From Muscardinus avellanarius (taxonomy: Eukaryota; Chordata; Mammalia; Rodentia; Gliridae): a stretch of DNA of 64,000 bases. The notes beneath the pieces were generated by a model. The model was not told the DNA's origin, did no database searches, and saw only the letters and a program-made list of their open reading frames with translations. Below, one piece after another: positions 33,925 to 45,439 of this stretch; position 1 is the first letter of the stretch; each line of letters begins with the position of its first letter. The stretch covers positions 40,847,831 to 40,911,830 of the forward strand of contig OY726563.1 in the NCBI GenBank assembly GCA_963383645.1, read 5' to 3'. Made by a program: the position numbers and the translations under genes.

Positions 33925-34668
33925 CCTTGAGCGGGACACAGTAGCGCACGCTTGTAATACCAGCATTTCTGGAAGGCTAAAACAGAGGATCGCAGTTCAA
34001 GGACAGCCTCAGCTACATAGTGAGGCCCTCCAAAACTGGGTGAGACCCTGTTTCAAAATAAAGAATCAAGGGGCTTTCCCCTCTCGGGGCCCCCTCCCCT
34101 TTTGGGGAGCTGTTCTCTCTCTCGCAGGTCACGGTCCTGAGAGAAGGCAGAGTGCATCTGAGGGCACGTGGCTCAGGCTACTCTCGGGTAGTGACCTGAA
34201 GGGCTCTGCTGGACATCATGGCTGACCAGGCCCCTAGGGGTGACCTGCACCTCCTTTCTGGCAGATCGCATGGACTCTGGGAGAAAGTAGTTTGTAATTG
34301 ACGGCACTTGGCACGGGCAACACTCGGGTAGTGACCTGAAGGCAGCTACTGGACAACAGAGACCCGACAGCCCCTTTGGCCACTTTTCTCTATTTCCTTC
34401 TGGCAGATCGCGCGGACTCTGGAAGAAAGCAGCCTGCACCTGAAGGCAATTTGGCTTGGGCTACTCTCAAGTATTGTCCTGAAGGCAGCTGCTGGACCCA
34501 GAATTCCAGCCTCTTTGGGGTGTTCAGCCACCCTCACCCCCATTCCCTGCTGCTTCCAATAAACCTTTCACCCCCCTTAAAAATAATAAAAAAAAAATAG
34601 GGCTGGGGATGTAGCTCGGAGGTCGAGTGCCCTTGGTTCCATACCCAGACCTGCAAAAAAGAAAAAGA
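33925..34668 (+). repeat. SINE interrupted by a 0.5-kb LTR-like insert
   Basis: The left arm lies at 33925-34068 and the right arm at 34595-34660. The flanks AAAGACCCGTCCCTT (before) and AAAGACCCATCCTTA (after) are an imperfect duplication for the SINE itself. The insert is described separately. Confidence 0.75.
34069..34585 (+). mobile_element. LTR-like retroposed sequence with three 140-bp tandem repeats
   Basis: It starts AAGGGGCTTTCCCCTCTCGG with GGGGAGCTGTTCTC, a style seen in the R region of class I retroviral LTRs. Three imperfect repeats begin near 34124, 34261 and 34402, spaced about 137 and 141 bp. Each has a GCAGATCGC-like start, a CTGAAGG block and a GCTGGAC-like end. It finishes with CCAATAAACCTTTC and an A-rich tail at the SINE linker. 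There is no coding frame of note. Confidence 0.5.
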
Positions 34669-34669
34669 C

Positions 34670-35510
34670 CCATCCTTAGCTGGGTGTGGTGGCCCAGGCT
34701 TATAAGTAAGTACTTGGGAGGCTGAGACAGGAGGACCGCAGATTCAAGGTCAGCCTCAGCCATTTAGTGAGCCTCTCAGCAACCCAGAAGCCCTGTGTTT
34801 AAACAGCTTTGGAAAGCAGTTAAAACACGCACTTCCTCGTTGGAGCGTCTCTCCTGGTCGTGTCTGGGCGCACTAGAGGCCTGGCGCCAGCAGTGCCCAG
34901 CTGCCAGCCTTGACGAGCGCAGGCTGTGCCATAGACCCGGCCCTCGGGTGTACGTGCTTTGTGGTCGCCTTGTCCTTCACCTCTCGGTGCCTTGGTTGGC
35001 GGTGAAGATGATGGCTGCCTGATCACAGGTGAAGAGCACTCGGAGCTGGGGTGCGAGCCCGCGGACGGGAGGCATGGGGTTTCTAGAGTGAGAAACGGGC
35101 ATATTGATTGGGGGAAGATACGCTTGTGGTGACTGAAATACCAGTTAACATTGCTCCCCTCCCTCCCTTCTTCTTTCCCTTCCCTCCTTCTCTCCCTCCC
35201 TCCCTCTCTCTTTTTCCTTTTGGTTTGGTGCTGGGGATTGAACCCAAGGACATTCTACCTCTGAGCTCCATCCCCAGCTCTATTTTAATTTAATTTTATT
35301 TTTGCGGTACTCGGGATGGAACCCAGAGGCATTCGACCTCCGAGCTACACCTCCCAGCCCTATTTTTTATTCTTTAATTTGAAACCGGGTCTCACTGAGT
35401 TGCAGAGGGCCTCACTAAGTAGCCGAGGCTGTCTGCGAACCGCGATCCTCCTGTCTCAGCCTCCCGAATGCTGGGATGACGAGCGTGCGCCACCACGCCC
35501 GGCTTGCTCT
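34670..35510. repeat. SINEs around an unassigned CpG-containing block
   Basis: A forward SINE lies at 34675-34800 and a reverse SINE at 35225-35510. The 34800-35150 block is richer in CpG than the surrounding single-copy DNA and is unassigned; it is followed by a polypyrimidine run (35150-35220). Confidence 0.55.
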
Positions 35511-35984
35511 GTTTCTTGAGCTCATTTCTTGCCCTAACACAGTAACAGATCCCGGGAGGATGGTGCGCGAACCGGTTCAGGTGTTGGGCTTCTCCGCTCC
35601 CTCCTGTGCACACAGCCTCAAGCCTGTGAGTCGTGTGCCCTGCAGCTATAATTGAAAGGCGAGTGGGCTCCCACAACAGGGACGCATCGGGTGCTCTGGC
35701 AGTTTCTGCGGCAGTTTTGCAAGGGCCGGCCTGCACCAAAACGACCAGTGACGAGGCCAGCCAGATCTGGCGGTTCGAACACGCTACGTTAAGGCCCAGG
35801 CTCGACTCACACGTACCTCTGAGCATTGCCTGTGCCCCCAACATTTGATTATATACATTATTTCATTTTCTGACCTTCAATCCCGAAATGGGAGCACCAG
35901 GCATTCATCTAAACAACAATCTATCAGTTATTCTATTTTCTCCTTTCTTATGAGCCCACTATGACAATATAATTTTTGTGTGTA
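35511..35984. other. Unassigned CpG-containing sequence
   Basis: GC-rich for this window, with no repeat I can name. A longer open stretch on the - strand (35392-35844) runs into SINE sequence and has no recognisable domain, so I do not call a gene. Confidence 0.35.
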
Positions 35985-36049
35985 TGTGTATGTGGTCCTG
36001 GAGATGAAACCAAGGGCATTCTATTGCTGAGCTATACCCCCAGCCATAT

Positions 36050-36080
<31 letters not shown>

Positions 36081-36500
36081 GTGGTACTGAGTTTGAATTC
36101 AGGGACATTCTACTTCTTTTTTTTTTGTTTTGTTTTTTTGCGAGTCTGGGGATGAAACCCAGAGGCATTTGACCTCCGAGCTACACCCCCTGCTCTATTT
36201 TATATTCTTTATTTTGAAACCGGGTCTCACTGAGTCGCAGAGGGCCTCACCAAGTAGCTGAGGCTGTCCGCGAACCGCGATCCTCCGGTCTCAGGGTCCC
36301 GAATGCTGGGATTACGAGCGTGCGCCACCACGCCCGTCTGACATTTTACTTCTGAGTTACACACCAGCCCTATTTTTTTAAACAAGGTGTCACTAAGTTG
36401 CTGAGGGTCATGCTTTGTTCCTGAGTCTGGCCTTAAACTTGAAATCCTCCTGTCTCAGCCTCCCAAGTATTGAGATTACAGGCAGGGGCCACTGTACCTA
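35985..36500 (-). repeat. Nested reverse SINEs
   Basis: A reverse SINE (35985-36490) carries (TTTA)n and a second reverse SINE (about 36130-36340) inside it. Confidence 0.75.
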
Positions 36501-36788
36501 ACACCCAAAGCAATTTTATAATCGAAACTGCCTCACCCATCCTCCGGGACTGCCTGAGCAGCTCTGGGAACATTCTAATGTTTCCCTGAGGACCATCAAA
36601 TCACCTCGATGACCTTTAACCAGCCGGGAAATCCTTTCCGCATATTTATGCCAGTTGTTACCTTTCTTGCCTCAAGAGCTTAGCTAAAACAACCCAAACT
36701 ATGTTAATAAGATAACCCTACCCCATTCCCAGGGCCCAGGCCTATCCTACGACCCCCAGATTGGCCTTATTATTTCCTAGAGCAAATA
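36501..36788. other. Unassigned sequence
   Basis: Non-SINE sequence with no landmark I can name; possibly an old LTR or DNA-transposon relic. Confidence 0.3.
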
Positions 36789-38945
36789 GGTTTTATTTTA
36801 TATTGTTGATATTAGGGGTTGAACATAGGGTCATTTTACCTCTGAGCTATACTTCCAGCACTTTTTATTTTTTATTTTGAAACAGACTCGCTGAATTGCT
36901 GAGGACCTCACTAAATTGCTAAAAATGGCCTTGAACCTGTAATCTTGTCTCAGCCTCCTAAGTACTGGGATTACAGGCATGCCACACCATGCCCAGATCT
37001 TATTTTTGATTTATTTATTTTGAGGTACCAGGGGCATTCTACCTTGGAGCTACACCCCCAGCCTATTTTATTTGTATTTTTTGAAACAGGGTCACCCCAG
37101 GTTTATGACAGTCTCACCACTTGCTGAGGCCATCCTCAAACCTGTGATCCTCCACTCAACCTCCCAAGTCTTGGAATTACAGGCATACGCCACCATGCCT
37201 ATAGCTCATTTTTTAAATTTCAAAACAGTCTCACTAAGTTGCTGAGTGACCTGGCTAAATTGCTGAGGCTGGCCTCAAACCTGAAATCCTCTCTTTCCAG
37301 CCTTTCAAGTACTGGGATTACAGGCGTGGGCCACTGTGCCCAGAAACCACCAGCATTTATTTATTTGTTTATTTGTTTAATTTATTGTACTGGAAATTGA
37401 ATGTGGAGGCATTCTACCTCCAAGATACTCCCCCAGCCTGATTTCATTTCTTATTTGGAAACAGAATCTTACTAGGTTTCTGTGAGCCTCACTAAATTAT
37501 GGAGGCTGGCCTTAAACCTATGATCCTCCTGTCTCAGCCTCCTAAATACTGGGATTACAAGCATGTGACATCATGCCCAGCTACCCACCAGCATCTTAAT
37601 CAGTTATGTCACATGCTTATTTCTTTTGACTAAAAATAAGCCAGGTGTGGTGGCACACACTTGTAATCCAGTACTTGGAAGACTGAGACAGGAAAACATC
37701 AGGTTCAAGGTCAGCCTCAGTAACTTAGCAAGGCCTTTCTAACTTAGTGAGACTCTGTTTCAAAATAGAAAATAAAATAGGGGTGGGGCGTGGCTCAGAG
37801 GTAGAATGTCCCTGGTTCAATCCCCAGTACCACAAAAAAACTGAGTTAGGTGCATAAAGTGTGCAACACATAGTAGGTGTCCAGCTCATAGTAGATGTTC
37901 AACACATGGATTATGGATTTCCTTCTTTTTCTTTTGCAGTACTGGGGATGGAACCCAGAGGCATTGTACCTCTGAGCTACACCCCAGCCCTATTTTGTAG
38001 TCTATTTATGTATGTATGTATGTATGTATGTATGTATGTGTGTTACTGGAGATGGAATCTAGGGGCTTTCTACCCCCGGGCTATACTCCCAGACCTATTT
38101 TTTATATTTTATTTGGAAACAGGCTGAGAGCCTCACTAAGTAGCTGAGGCTGACTTTGAACCTGTGCGATCCTCCTGTCTCAGCCTCCCAAGCGCGGGGA
38201 TTACAAGCGTGCGCCACCATGCCTGGCTAGTCTTTTTATTTTTGAAACAGTGTCTCACTGAGTTGCCAAGGGCCTCGGAAAGTAGCTGAGCCTGTCTGCG
38301 AACCACGATTCTCTGGTCTCAGCCTCCCAAATGCTGGGATTACAAGTCACCATGCCCGGCGGCTTTTCATTTTTTTAAAGGTATAACTTAAATGCAGTGA
38401 AACCCACGATCTCATCGGACAGCTCATGTAACCACCACCATTTCAGGATATAGAACTTTCCAGCTCCTTCCCAGCAGCCACTCTTCTGTCCTCTGTCACT
38501 GTAACTTTAGTTTTGCTTGCTTTTGAGGATTGAACTCATGGGCATTTTACCCCTGAGCTATACTCCAGCCCTTTCAATTTTTTAAAATTTTGAAACAGGG
38601 TCTCATTAAGTTGATGAGGCTGGCCTCGAACTTGTGATCCTCCTGTCTCAGTCTCCCTAGTACTGGGATCACAAGTCTGTGCCACCACACTTGGCTTGAG
38701 ATTGCCTCCATTGTTAATGGTCACATACTTGAGAAGGGAGTGTGTGTGTGTGTGTGGGGGGTGCTGGGGACTGAACCCAGGGGCATTCTACCTCTGAGCT
38801 ATACCTTCCACCTTATTTTATTGTATTTGGAAACAGAGTTTTGCTAAGTTGACGTGAGTCTCACTGAGTCGTTGAGCCTAGTTTCGAACCTGTGATCCTC
38901 CTGTCTCCGTCTCCCAAGTACTGGGATTAGAGGCTTGTGACACTG
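36789..38945. repeat. Dense SINE field
   Basis: About nine mostly reverse copies: 36789-36995, 37015-37205, 37210-37345, 37375-37585, 37940-38010, 38040-38225, 38230-38360, 38515-38695 and 38735-38945. One forward copy lies at 37640-37835. A (TATG)n run lies at about 38008-38040. 38370-38500 looks like a decayed L1 3' UTR. Confidence 0.75.
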
Positions 38946-39335
38946 CTGAGGAGGGTTCGTGGGTCCAGTTACTGCCAACCCACATCCCATCCCTGGCCTC
39001 CTGGGGACCTCGTAGCCCCTTGTGCCCTGCCATCGGGGCTTTTCCTGGGCCGGGGCCGCACTTTCAATTCCTTGGCTGGGTCTCTGCCCATTCCTTGGGT
39101 TGTTTTCCTGAGATCTTTTGCACTCTTAATCTGCGTGATTATGGCTTCTCCTTGCCCCTTTGCACATGCAGGGCGGAGTAGGAGCTTCTGTAACAAAAAA
39201 ATTCCATTATAATGTGCTTTTGCCCTGGCGAGAGAACCCAGCGACCTGGCCAGTGGCCCTCCCCTTCTCACTGTGGCAGCCCCTGAGCAGCGCCAGGTGG
39301 CAGCACAGGGTTCTTTTGGGACACCATGGTGGTTC
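38946..39335. other. Unassigned sequence
   Basis: No gene or repeat landmark recognised. Open frames on both strands lack domains. Confidence 0.3.
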
Positions 39336-39580
39336 ATTCGTTCTTTTTCATTTATTTTATTTTATTTATTTTTTGCGGGTCTGGGGATGGAACCCAGGGG
39401 CATTCGACCTCCGAGCTACACCCTCTGCCCTATTTTTTTTTTATTCTTTTTTTTTTAAACCGAGTCTCACTGAGTCGCAGAGGGCCTCACTAAGTAGCTG
39501 AGGCTGTCCGCCAACCAAGATCCTCCGGTCTCAGCCTCCCGAATGCCGGGATTACAAGCGTGCGCCACCACGCCCGGCTT
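39336..39580 (-). repeat. SINE copy
   Basis: Reverse copy with a full right and left arm and little decay. Confidence 0.85.
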
Positions 39581-39955
39581 GGAGTCATTCTTTCAACAGC
39601 TAAGTGCTGGCTCCTGGGCTGGGCACTAGGGGCAGTGTCAGCCTCCAGGGAGCTGAGCCTGCCCTGGGGGAGGACCTCAGGTTATGCAGTGCCCAGGGGT
39701 CCAGGAGTCAGTTGGAGCCGCACTCTCCCACCCCCAGTGACACACAGGCCAAGAGCAAGCCTACTGTTGTGGGGACCCGCCAGGCTCACCCAGGAGCCCC
39801 AAGTGTGCTCCGTGTCCCAGCCAGCTCTGCCAGGTTCCCAGTGTGATGGATACTTTCAGCTCCACCCTCCATGGAAAGGAACGGGAGGGGACTGGGGCAG
39901 AGCTTTGGGATTTGGGTTTGGGTGGGCTGGAACGAAGAGCTGGTGAAAGTGATCC
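39581..39955. other. Unassigned GC-rich sequence
   Basis: No SINE or LINE landmark. A frame of 128 codons begins in the preceding SINE and has no recognisable domain, so it is not called. Confidence 0.3.
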
Positions 39956-41640
39956 TGTTAGGCAAAGTGGTGCATGCCTATCATGTAGTACTTGGGAGGC
40001 TGAGGCAGGAGGATTACAGGTTCGAGGCCAGCCTCAGCAACTGAGCAAGACCCTGTTTTAAACTAAAATTAAAAAGGGCTTTGGCTAGGCCGGGCGTGGT
40101 GGCGCACGCTTGTAATCCCCGCGCTTGGGAGGCAGAGACAGGAGGATCGCGCAGGTTCGAAGCCAGCCGCGCGCGCTGGCTTAGGAGACCCTGTTTCCAA
40201 ATAAAATTGTAAAAATAGGTCTGGGAGTGTAGCCCGGAGGTAGAAGGGCTCCAGGAACCCCAGTACCACCAAAAAAAAAAAAAAAAAAAAACAGGGCTGG
40301 AGATATAGCTTGGAGGTAGAATGCCCCTGGATTCCATCCCCAGTACTGCAAAAATAAATAAACAAACAAACAAACTACTGCTGTAATTGCTAATGATTCC
40401 ATGTCTTGAGAAAACAGACCAGAGCAGTTAATTGTTTAAACTTGTTTTTTGGTATTGGGTGTTGAGCCCAGGGTCATTCTACCTCCAAGCTCTACCCCCA
40501 GCCCTTTTCCATTTGGGAACAGGGTTTCACTTTTTGTGTCAGCTTCCTACGTCCCACGGTTACAGGCACGCACCACCATGCAACGCTTTCCTCTTTAACA
40601 CCTTTCAATCTTTAAATCTTTGTTGTTAGGTACAAAAACATGTATTACCACCATGTCCTTTGAAAGGTGTTACCTTTTTTTTTTAATGCTACTGGGGTTC
40701 CTGGAAACCCTCCTACCTCTGGGCTATACTTCCTGACCTATTTTATATTTTTTTATTTGGAAACAAGGTCTCTTAAGCCAGCGCGGCTGGCTTTGAACTT
40801 GCCCGATCCTCCTGTCTCCGCCTCCCAAGCGCGGGGATTACAAGCGTGTGCCAGCATGCCTGGCAGGTGTTAGCTTTTATTAATATAAAAAGGTCCTTCT
40901 AGGTCTTGCTTGATGTTTTTGCTTCCACATTTTACATCCATTTCTCATTCTTTTGTTAGAATTTGCCTGCTTTTTTTAGTTGATTTTTTATTTTTCAAAA
41001 ATTTGAAAAAATTTTTTGTGGTACCAGGGATGGAACCCAGGGACATTCTACTTCCGGGCTACACTCCCAGGCCTGTTTTATTTTTTTTAGTTTTTATTTG
41101 GAAACAGGGTCTTGCTAAGTTACTGAGACTATCCTTGAACCTGCGATCCTCCTGTCTCAGTCTCCCAAGTACTGGAATCACAGGTGTGCGCCACCATGCC
41201 AGTTTTTTTTTTTTTTTTTTTTTTGGTGGTACTGGGGGTGGAACCCAGGGGCTTGTCTACCTCCGGGCTATGCTCCCAGACCTATTTTATACTTTATTTG
41301 GAAACAGGGTCTCACTAAGTTGCTGAGAGCCTCACTCAGTAGCCGAGGCTGGCTTTGAACCTGTGCAATCCTCCTGTCTCAGCCTCCCAAGCGCGGGGAT
41401 TACAAGCGTGTGCCACCACACCTGGCTTTTTTTTTCTTTCTTTCTTTCTTTTTTTTTTTTTTTTTGGTGGTACTGAGGTTCCTGGAAGCCCTTCTACCTC
41501 CGGGCTACACTCCCAGACCTATTTTATATTTTTGAAACAGGGTCTCTTACGCCAGCGCGGCTGGCTTTGAACCTGCGCGATCCTCCTGTCTCCACCTCCC
41601 AAGCGCGGGGATTACAAGCGTGCGCCACCACGCCTGGCCA
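39956..41640. repeat. SINE field with three palindrome-type copies
   Basis: Forward copies lie at 39956-40080 and 40090-40270 (palindrome type, nested in the linker of the first). A right arm lies at 40290-40350. Reverse copies lie at 40440-40590, 40675-40865 (palindrome type), 41010-41205, 41222-41430 and 41462-41640 (palindrome type). Confidence 0.8.
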
Positions 41641-41699
41641 GTTTTGTTTTGTTTTTGTTTTGTGCTTTGAAATATTTTGAACTAAAAAGTACAGAGAAA

Positions 41700-41945
41700 A
41701 ATAATTATGGACTGCATGTTTGCGTCCTCTACCAATTTCATATGTGGAAGCCTCTCTCCCCACCCCCACCCCCCCACCATAGGTTGAGGTCATGCTGGTG
41801 GGGCCCCCAAGGTGTCCTTTATAGGACGAGATACTAGAGCTGGTCCTCTCAGCCATGTGAAGACACAAGAAGATGCCCCCCCACGCTGTCTTCATCTTGG
41901 ACTTCCCAGGCTTCAGAACTCTGAGCAAAAAGGTTTGTTTACACC
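41700..41945 (+). mobile_element. MST/MLT1-type MaLR LTR
   Basis: ATGGACTGCATGTTTGCGTC, GTCCTTTATAGGACGAGATA, CAGCCATGTGAAGACACAAG and TCTTGGACTTCCCAGGCTTC are consecutive blocks of an MST/MLT1 LTR in + orientation. Confidence 0.8.
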
Positions 41946-41954
41946 ATGCAGTGA

Positions 41955-42295
41955 TACAATTGTACCCCCTTATCTGCAGGAATAAGGTCCAGGATCTCCA
42001 GTGGGATGCCTGAAACCACAGAAAGTACTAACCTGATGATTTCATGCCCTTGCCACCGGAACTATACGTGCTATGGCCATAACCTTTGCAGTTTGAAGTG
42101 TGACAGCAAAATTAGCACACATTTCTTTTCCCTTCCTCACAGCTTTGTGGAGACAAGATTTATTCTTTCTATAGATCTTAGCAACCTCAACAGATTATTA
42201 TTTTTTCTTATTGAGGGAAGTACTTCTGTTGCTTCAGATGGAGCTATCACGTGTCATCGTGCAATCAGTGGCACTGAAGGATGAAGAAGGAAAGG
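41955..42295 (+). mobile_element. Tigger-type DNA transposon relic
   Basis: CCCCTTATCTGCAGGAATAA, TCCAGTGGGATGCCTGAAAC and CACAGAAAGTACTAACCTGA match the terminal part of a non-autonomous Tigger/MER44-type element (TcMar superfamily). It has no transposase frame. Confidence 0.65.
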
Positions 42296-42775
42296 TGCTT
42301 TCAAAACCTAGACAGTCGCTTGTAATCCCAGCATTCGGGAGGCTGAGACCTGGAGGATTGTGGTTCGCAGACAGCCTCAGCTACTTAGTGAGGCCCTCTG
42401 CAACTCAGTGAGACCTGGTTTAAAAAAAAAAGAATAAAAAAATAGGGCTGGGGGTGTAGCTCGGAAATATAATGCCCCTGGGTTCCATCCCCAGACCCGC
42501 AAAAAAAACCAAACAAACAAACAAACAAACAAAACCTAGACAGTGAAGCTGGGCGTGGTGGCACACGCTTGTAATCTCAGCATTTCGGAGGCTGAGACAG
42601 GAGGATTGCAGTTTGCAGACAGCCTCAGCTACTACTTAGTGAGGCCCTTTGCAACTTGGTGAGACCCTGTTTCAAAAAATAAAGAATAAAAAAGAGGGCT
42701 GGAGGTGTAGCTTGGAGGTAGAATTCTCCTGGCTTCCATCCCCAGTACCACAAAAAACCCCCAAAAAACTAAATA
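42296..42775 (+). repeat. Two forward SINEs
   Basis: Copies at about 42310-42500 and 42545-42755. The text AAACCTAGACAGT occurs on both sides of the first copy (about 42304 and 42532), a target-site duplication. Confidence 0.85.
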
Positions 42776-43500
42776 GTAATAATCATAAATCCTAAATTCC
42801 CTGGATCACCACTCTTCTTTGTGCAAACTGTGGTGACTGTCCTCTTCCACTTGTCTCTAGAAGCCACCATCACCAACACTGTAAGGCCCTATATCACTGA
42901 CCCCAAGATCCCGTGATTCCTGGCACCACCGATCCCTCCCTGTCACTCACCCCAGAGCACCCACAATTTGCACTGCCGACATGCACTCTGCCCAGTGGCT
43001 CCTGTGCTCACCAACACCCTACTGTTCCCTCTCCAGCACCTCACTCCACTGCAAGTTGCCCCATTTCCCCTACCATTCTGCTCACCATACTCCACCCCTC
43101 ATTACCATTTCCCTTGACCTGCCTAGTCCCAGCCCGTGATTCGCATCCTGCAGTTCCCCCACCCCTACCCTCTCAGCCTGGGCCTCCCACCCCTCCACCT
43201 GCCCACACGGGGTCCGTCAGGCTTCCATCTGTGCCCTGGGATGCAGGAGTCCAAGATCCATGGGAAATGGTGCGAGCTGACCCCTGTCCCACTCAGGAAG
43301 ATCTCCTATCAGAAGGAAATGAAATGGCTTCATTTCCAGTGCCTTCTGGTACCCTCCTACAGACTGCATCTTGCTGGACAGGTACTGACTGGGACACATC
43401 TTATTTACAGTGGTCACTGAAGAAAAGCAAGCCCGCAGCTCATTTATTTCCTTACTGGGTAATTTAAGTAGGGAAGGGCTGGAAGGGCACGGTCTCAGGA
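42776..43500. other. Unassigned C-rich single-copy stretch
   Basis: The longest non-repeat stretch between the two genes. It is strongly C- and P-codon-biased on the + strand, with a 184-codon open frame (42913-43467) that shows only low-complexity Pro/Ser/Thr and no domain. It has no clear promoter, splice or polyadenylation context. Confidence 0.35.
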
Positions 43501-43504
43501 CTCA

Positions 43505-43547
<43 letters not shown>

Positions 43548-44034
43548 TATACTGGGGATGAAACCCAGGAGCTTTCTACCTCTGGCTATACCTCAGACCT
43601 ATTTTATTTGGAAATAGAATCTCACTAAATTGCTGAGAGCCTAAGTTGCTATGGATGGCCATGAGCCCGGGATCCTCCTGTCTCAGCCTCCCACGTACTG
43701 GGACTGTAAGCGTGGACACCTGGCTTATTATCAACAGCTATGTAATCTTAGGAGCAGTTACTCAATGTGGATTCGTGGGTTTTTTGTTTTGATGCTGGGG
43801 TATCTACAGCTCTTGTTAAAAAGTTTGTGTGAGCCGGCGGTGGTGGGGCATGCTTGTAATCCCAGTACTTGGGAGTCTGAGACAGGAGGATTGCAGGTTT
43901 GAGGACAGCCTCAGCAAGTAGACTCTCATCAACCTAGAGAGAACCTGTTTCAAACTAAAAAAAAAATTGGGCTGGGGTAGAGATTGAAAGTAGAATGTCC
44001 CTGGATTCAAACCCCAGTACCACACACACACACA

Positions 44035-44078
<44 letters not shown>

Positions 44079-44600
44079 TAATCTAAGTCATTTTAAGATA
44101 TGGAAAGGGGCTGGTGAGCTTTAAAACAAGATCTTTTCACAGATGTCACTGTATACAAAACAAGAAATGTGCTCCAGTCTCAATTCTTTTAGGTTTAGGT
44201 AGTGTAGTCCCAGCTGATCTGATAATCACCATTTGGCATCCTCAGGACTATCAGTTGATCTATCTGCCTGGTTATTCAATTTATCCTCTTTAAAAAAAAC
44301 CCTCCAGGAGCCGGGCGTGGTGGCTCACGGTTGTAATCCCCGCGCTTGGGAGGTGGAGACAGGAGGATCGCGCAGGTTCGAAGCCAGCCACGCTGGCTTA
44401 AGAGACCCTGTTTCCAAATAAAAAAGTATAAAAATAGGTCTGGGAGTGTAGCCCGGAGGTAGAAGGGTTTCCAGGAACCCCAGTACCACCAAAAAAAAAA
44501 AAAAAACCCTCCAGGGTTGAGGATGTGGCTTCATGGTAGAGTGACTTGTCCAGCATGCATATATCCTCATGTAGGCTGGGTTTGATCCCTAGCACTGCAA
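43501..44600. repeat. Microsatellites and SINEs
   Basis: (TG)n at 43509-43546 abuts a reverse SINE (to 43735). A forward SINE (43828-44020) ends in (AC)n followed by (TG)n (44023-44075). 44080-44305 is unassigned. A palindrome-type forward SINE (44311-44490) is followed by an ID-like monomer (44515-44600). Confidence 0.75.
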
Positions 44601-44689
44601 AAGAAAAATTAAGGTTCACATTGATCTTATCTGTGTTAAGTGTTATGAATTCTTGCATCTAGACTTTGATTTTGTTATAATAAGAGAGT

Positions 44690-45190
44690 AAAACATGCTT
44701 TAAAATTTTTATTTATTTTTGAAAAGGTAATACATCCACACAGTACCATTTTCAAGATATTGAAGGGATACACAGATATCTTCCTCCCAGTTTCATCCCC
44801 CAGCCACCCACTGCCCCTTCCCTGAGGTAATCAGGGTTACCAGTATCTAGTCTCTTTCTAGAAAGCATATATGTATACAGTTATGTAGCTTCCCTTTCCC
44901 CCTTTTTATACACTTAGAGTAATATCACAATGATGCACCTTGCTTTTCCTATCTAATAACTTGGAGATTATGCCACATCTAACAAAAATGATATCCAGGT
45001 TCTCATTATTTATCCACTTTTGTCTACCTAGGAGTTTTCTGGATGAATATGTCACAATTTCGGGAACTGTGTCAATGTCATTTGGACAGCTTCCAGTCTT
45101 TTTCAGAATCAGTAAGTACATCAATGAATACCTCTGCGAGTCCATTCTGTACATGCGTGAGTATATACATTCTTAGGAGTAGAACTGCTG
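44690..45190 (-). mobile_element. Ancient LINE-1 (L1M-type) 3' UTR
   Basis: GAAAAGGTAATACATCCACA, CCCCCAGCCACCCACTGCCC, GATGCACCTTGCTTTTCCTA and TAGGAGTAGAACTGCTGGCA are, in order, the inverse of a widespread old mammalian L1 3' region. No protein is encoded. Confidence 0.75.
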
Positions 45191-45214
45191 GCATAAAAGC
45201 CATTTGTGGTTTTG

Positions 45215-45430
45215 ATTACTTTTGTAGTACTAGGGATGGAAGCCAGGGGCATTTTACCTCTGAGCAACACCCCCAGCCCTATTTTTTAATTTATTTTGAA
45301 ACAGGGTCTCGCTGAGTTGCAGAGGGCCTCACTAAGTAGCTGAGGCTGGCCGTGAACCACGATCGTCCTGTCTCAGCCTTCCGAATGCTGGGGTTTCAAG
45401 TGTGCACCACCAAGCCCATGCCTGTTTTGA
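45215..45430 (-). repeat. SINE copy
   Basis: Reverse copy, right arm then left arm. Confidence 0.8.
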
Positions 45431-45439
45431 TTACATTAG

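Noticed and set aside
42913..43467. 184-codon open frame as a gene.
   Set aside because: Low-complexity Pro/Ser/Thr composition, no domain, no splice or promoter context, and a start in C-rich sequence where stops are rare by composition.
43501..44075. Regularly repeated short units suggestive of a CRISPR-like array or satellite.
   Set aside because: They are dinucleotide microsatellites next to SINEs in a mammalian nuclear context.
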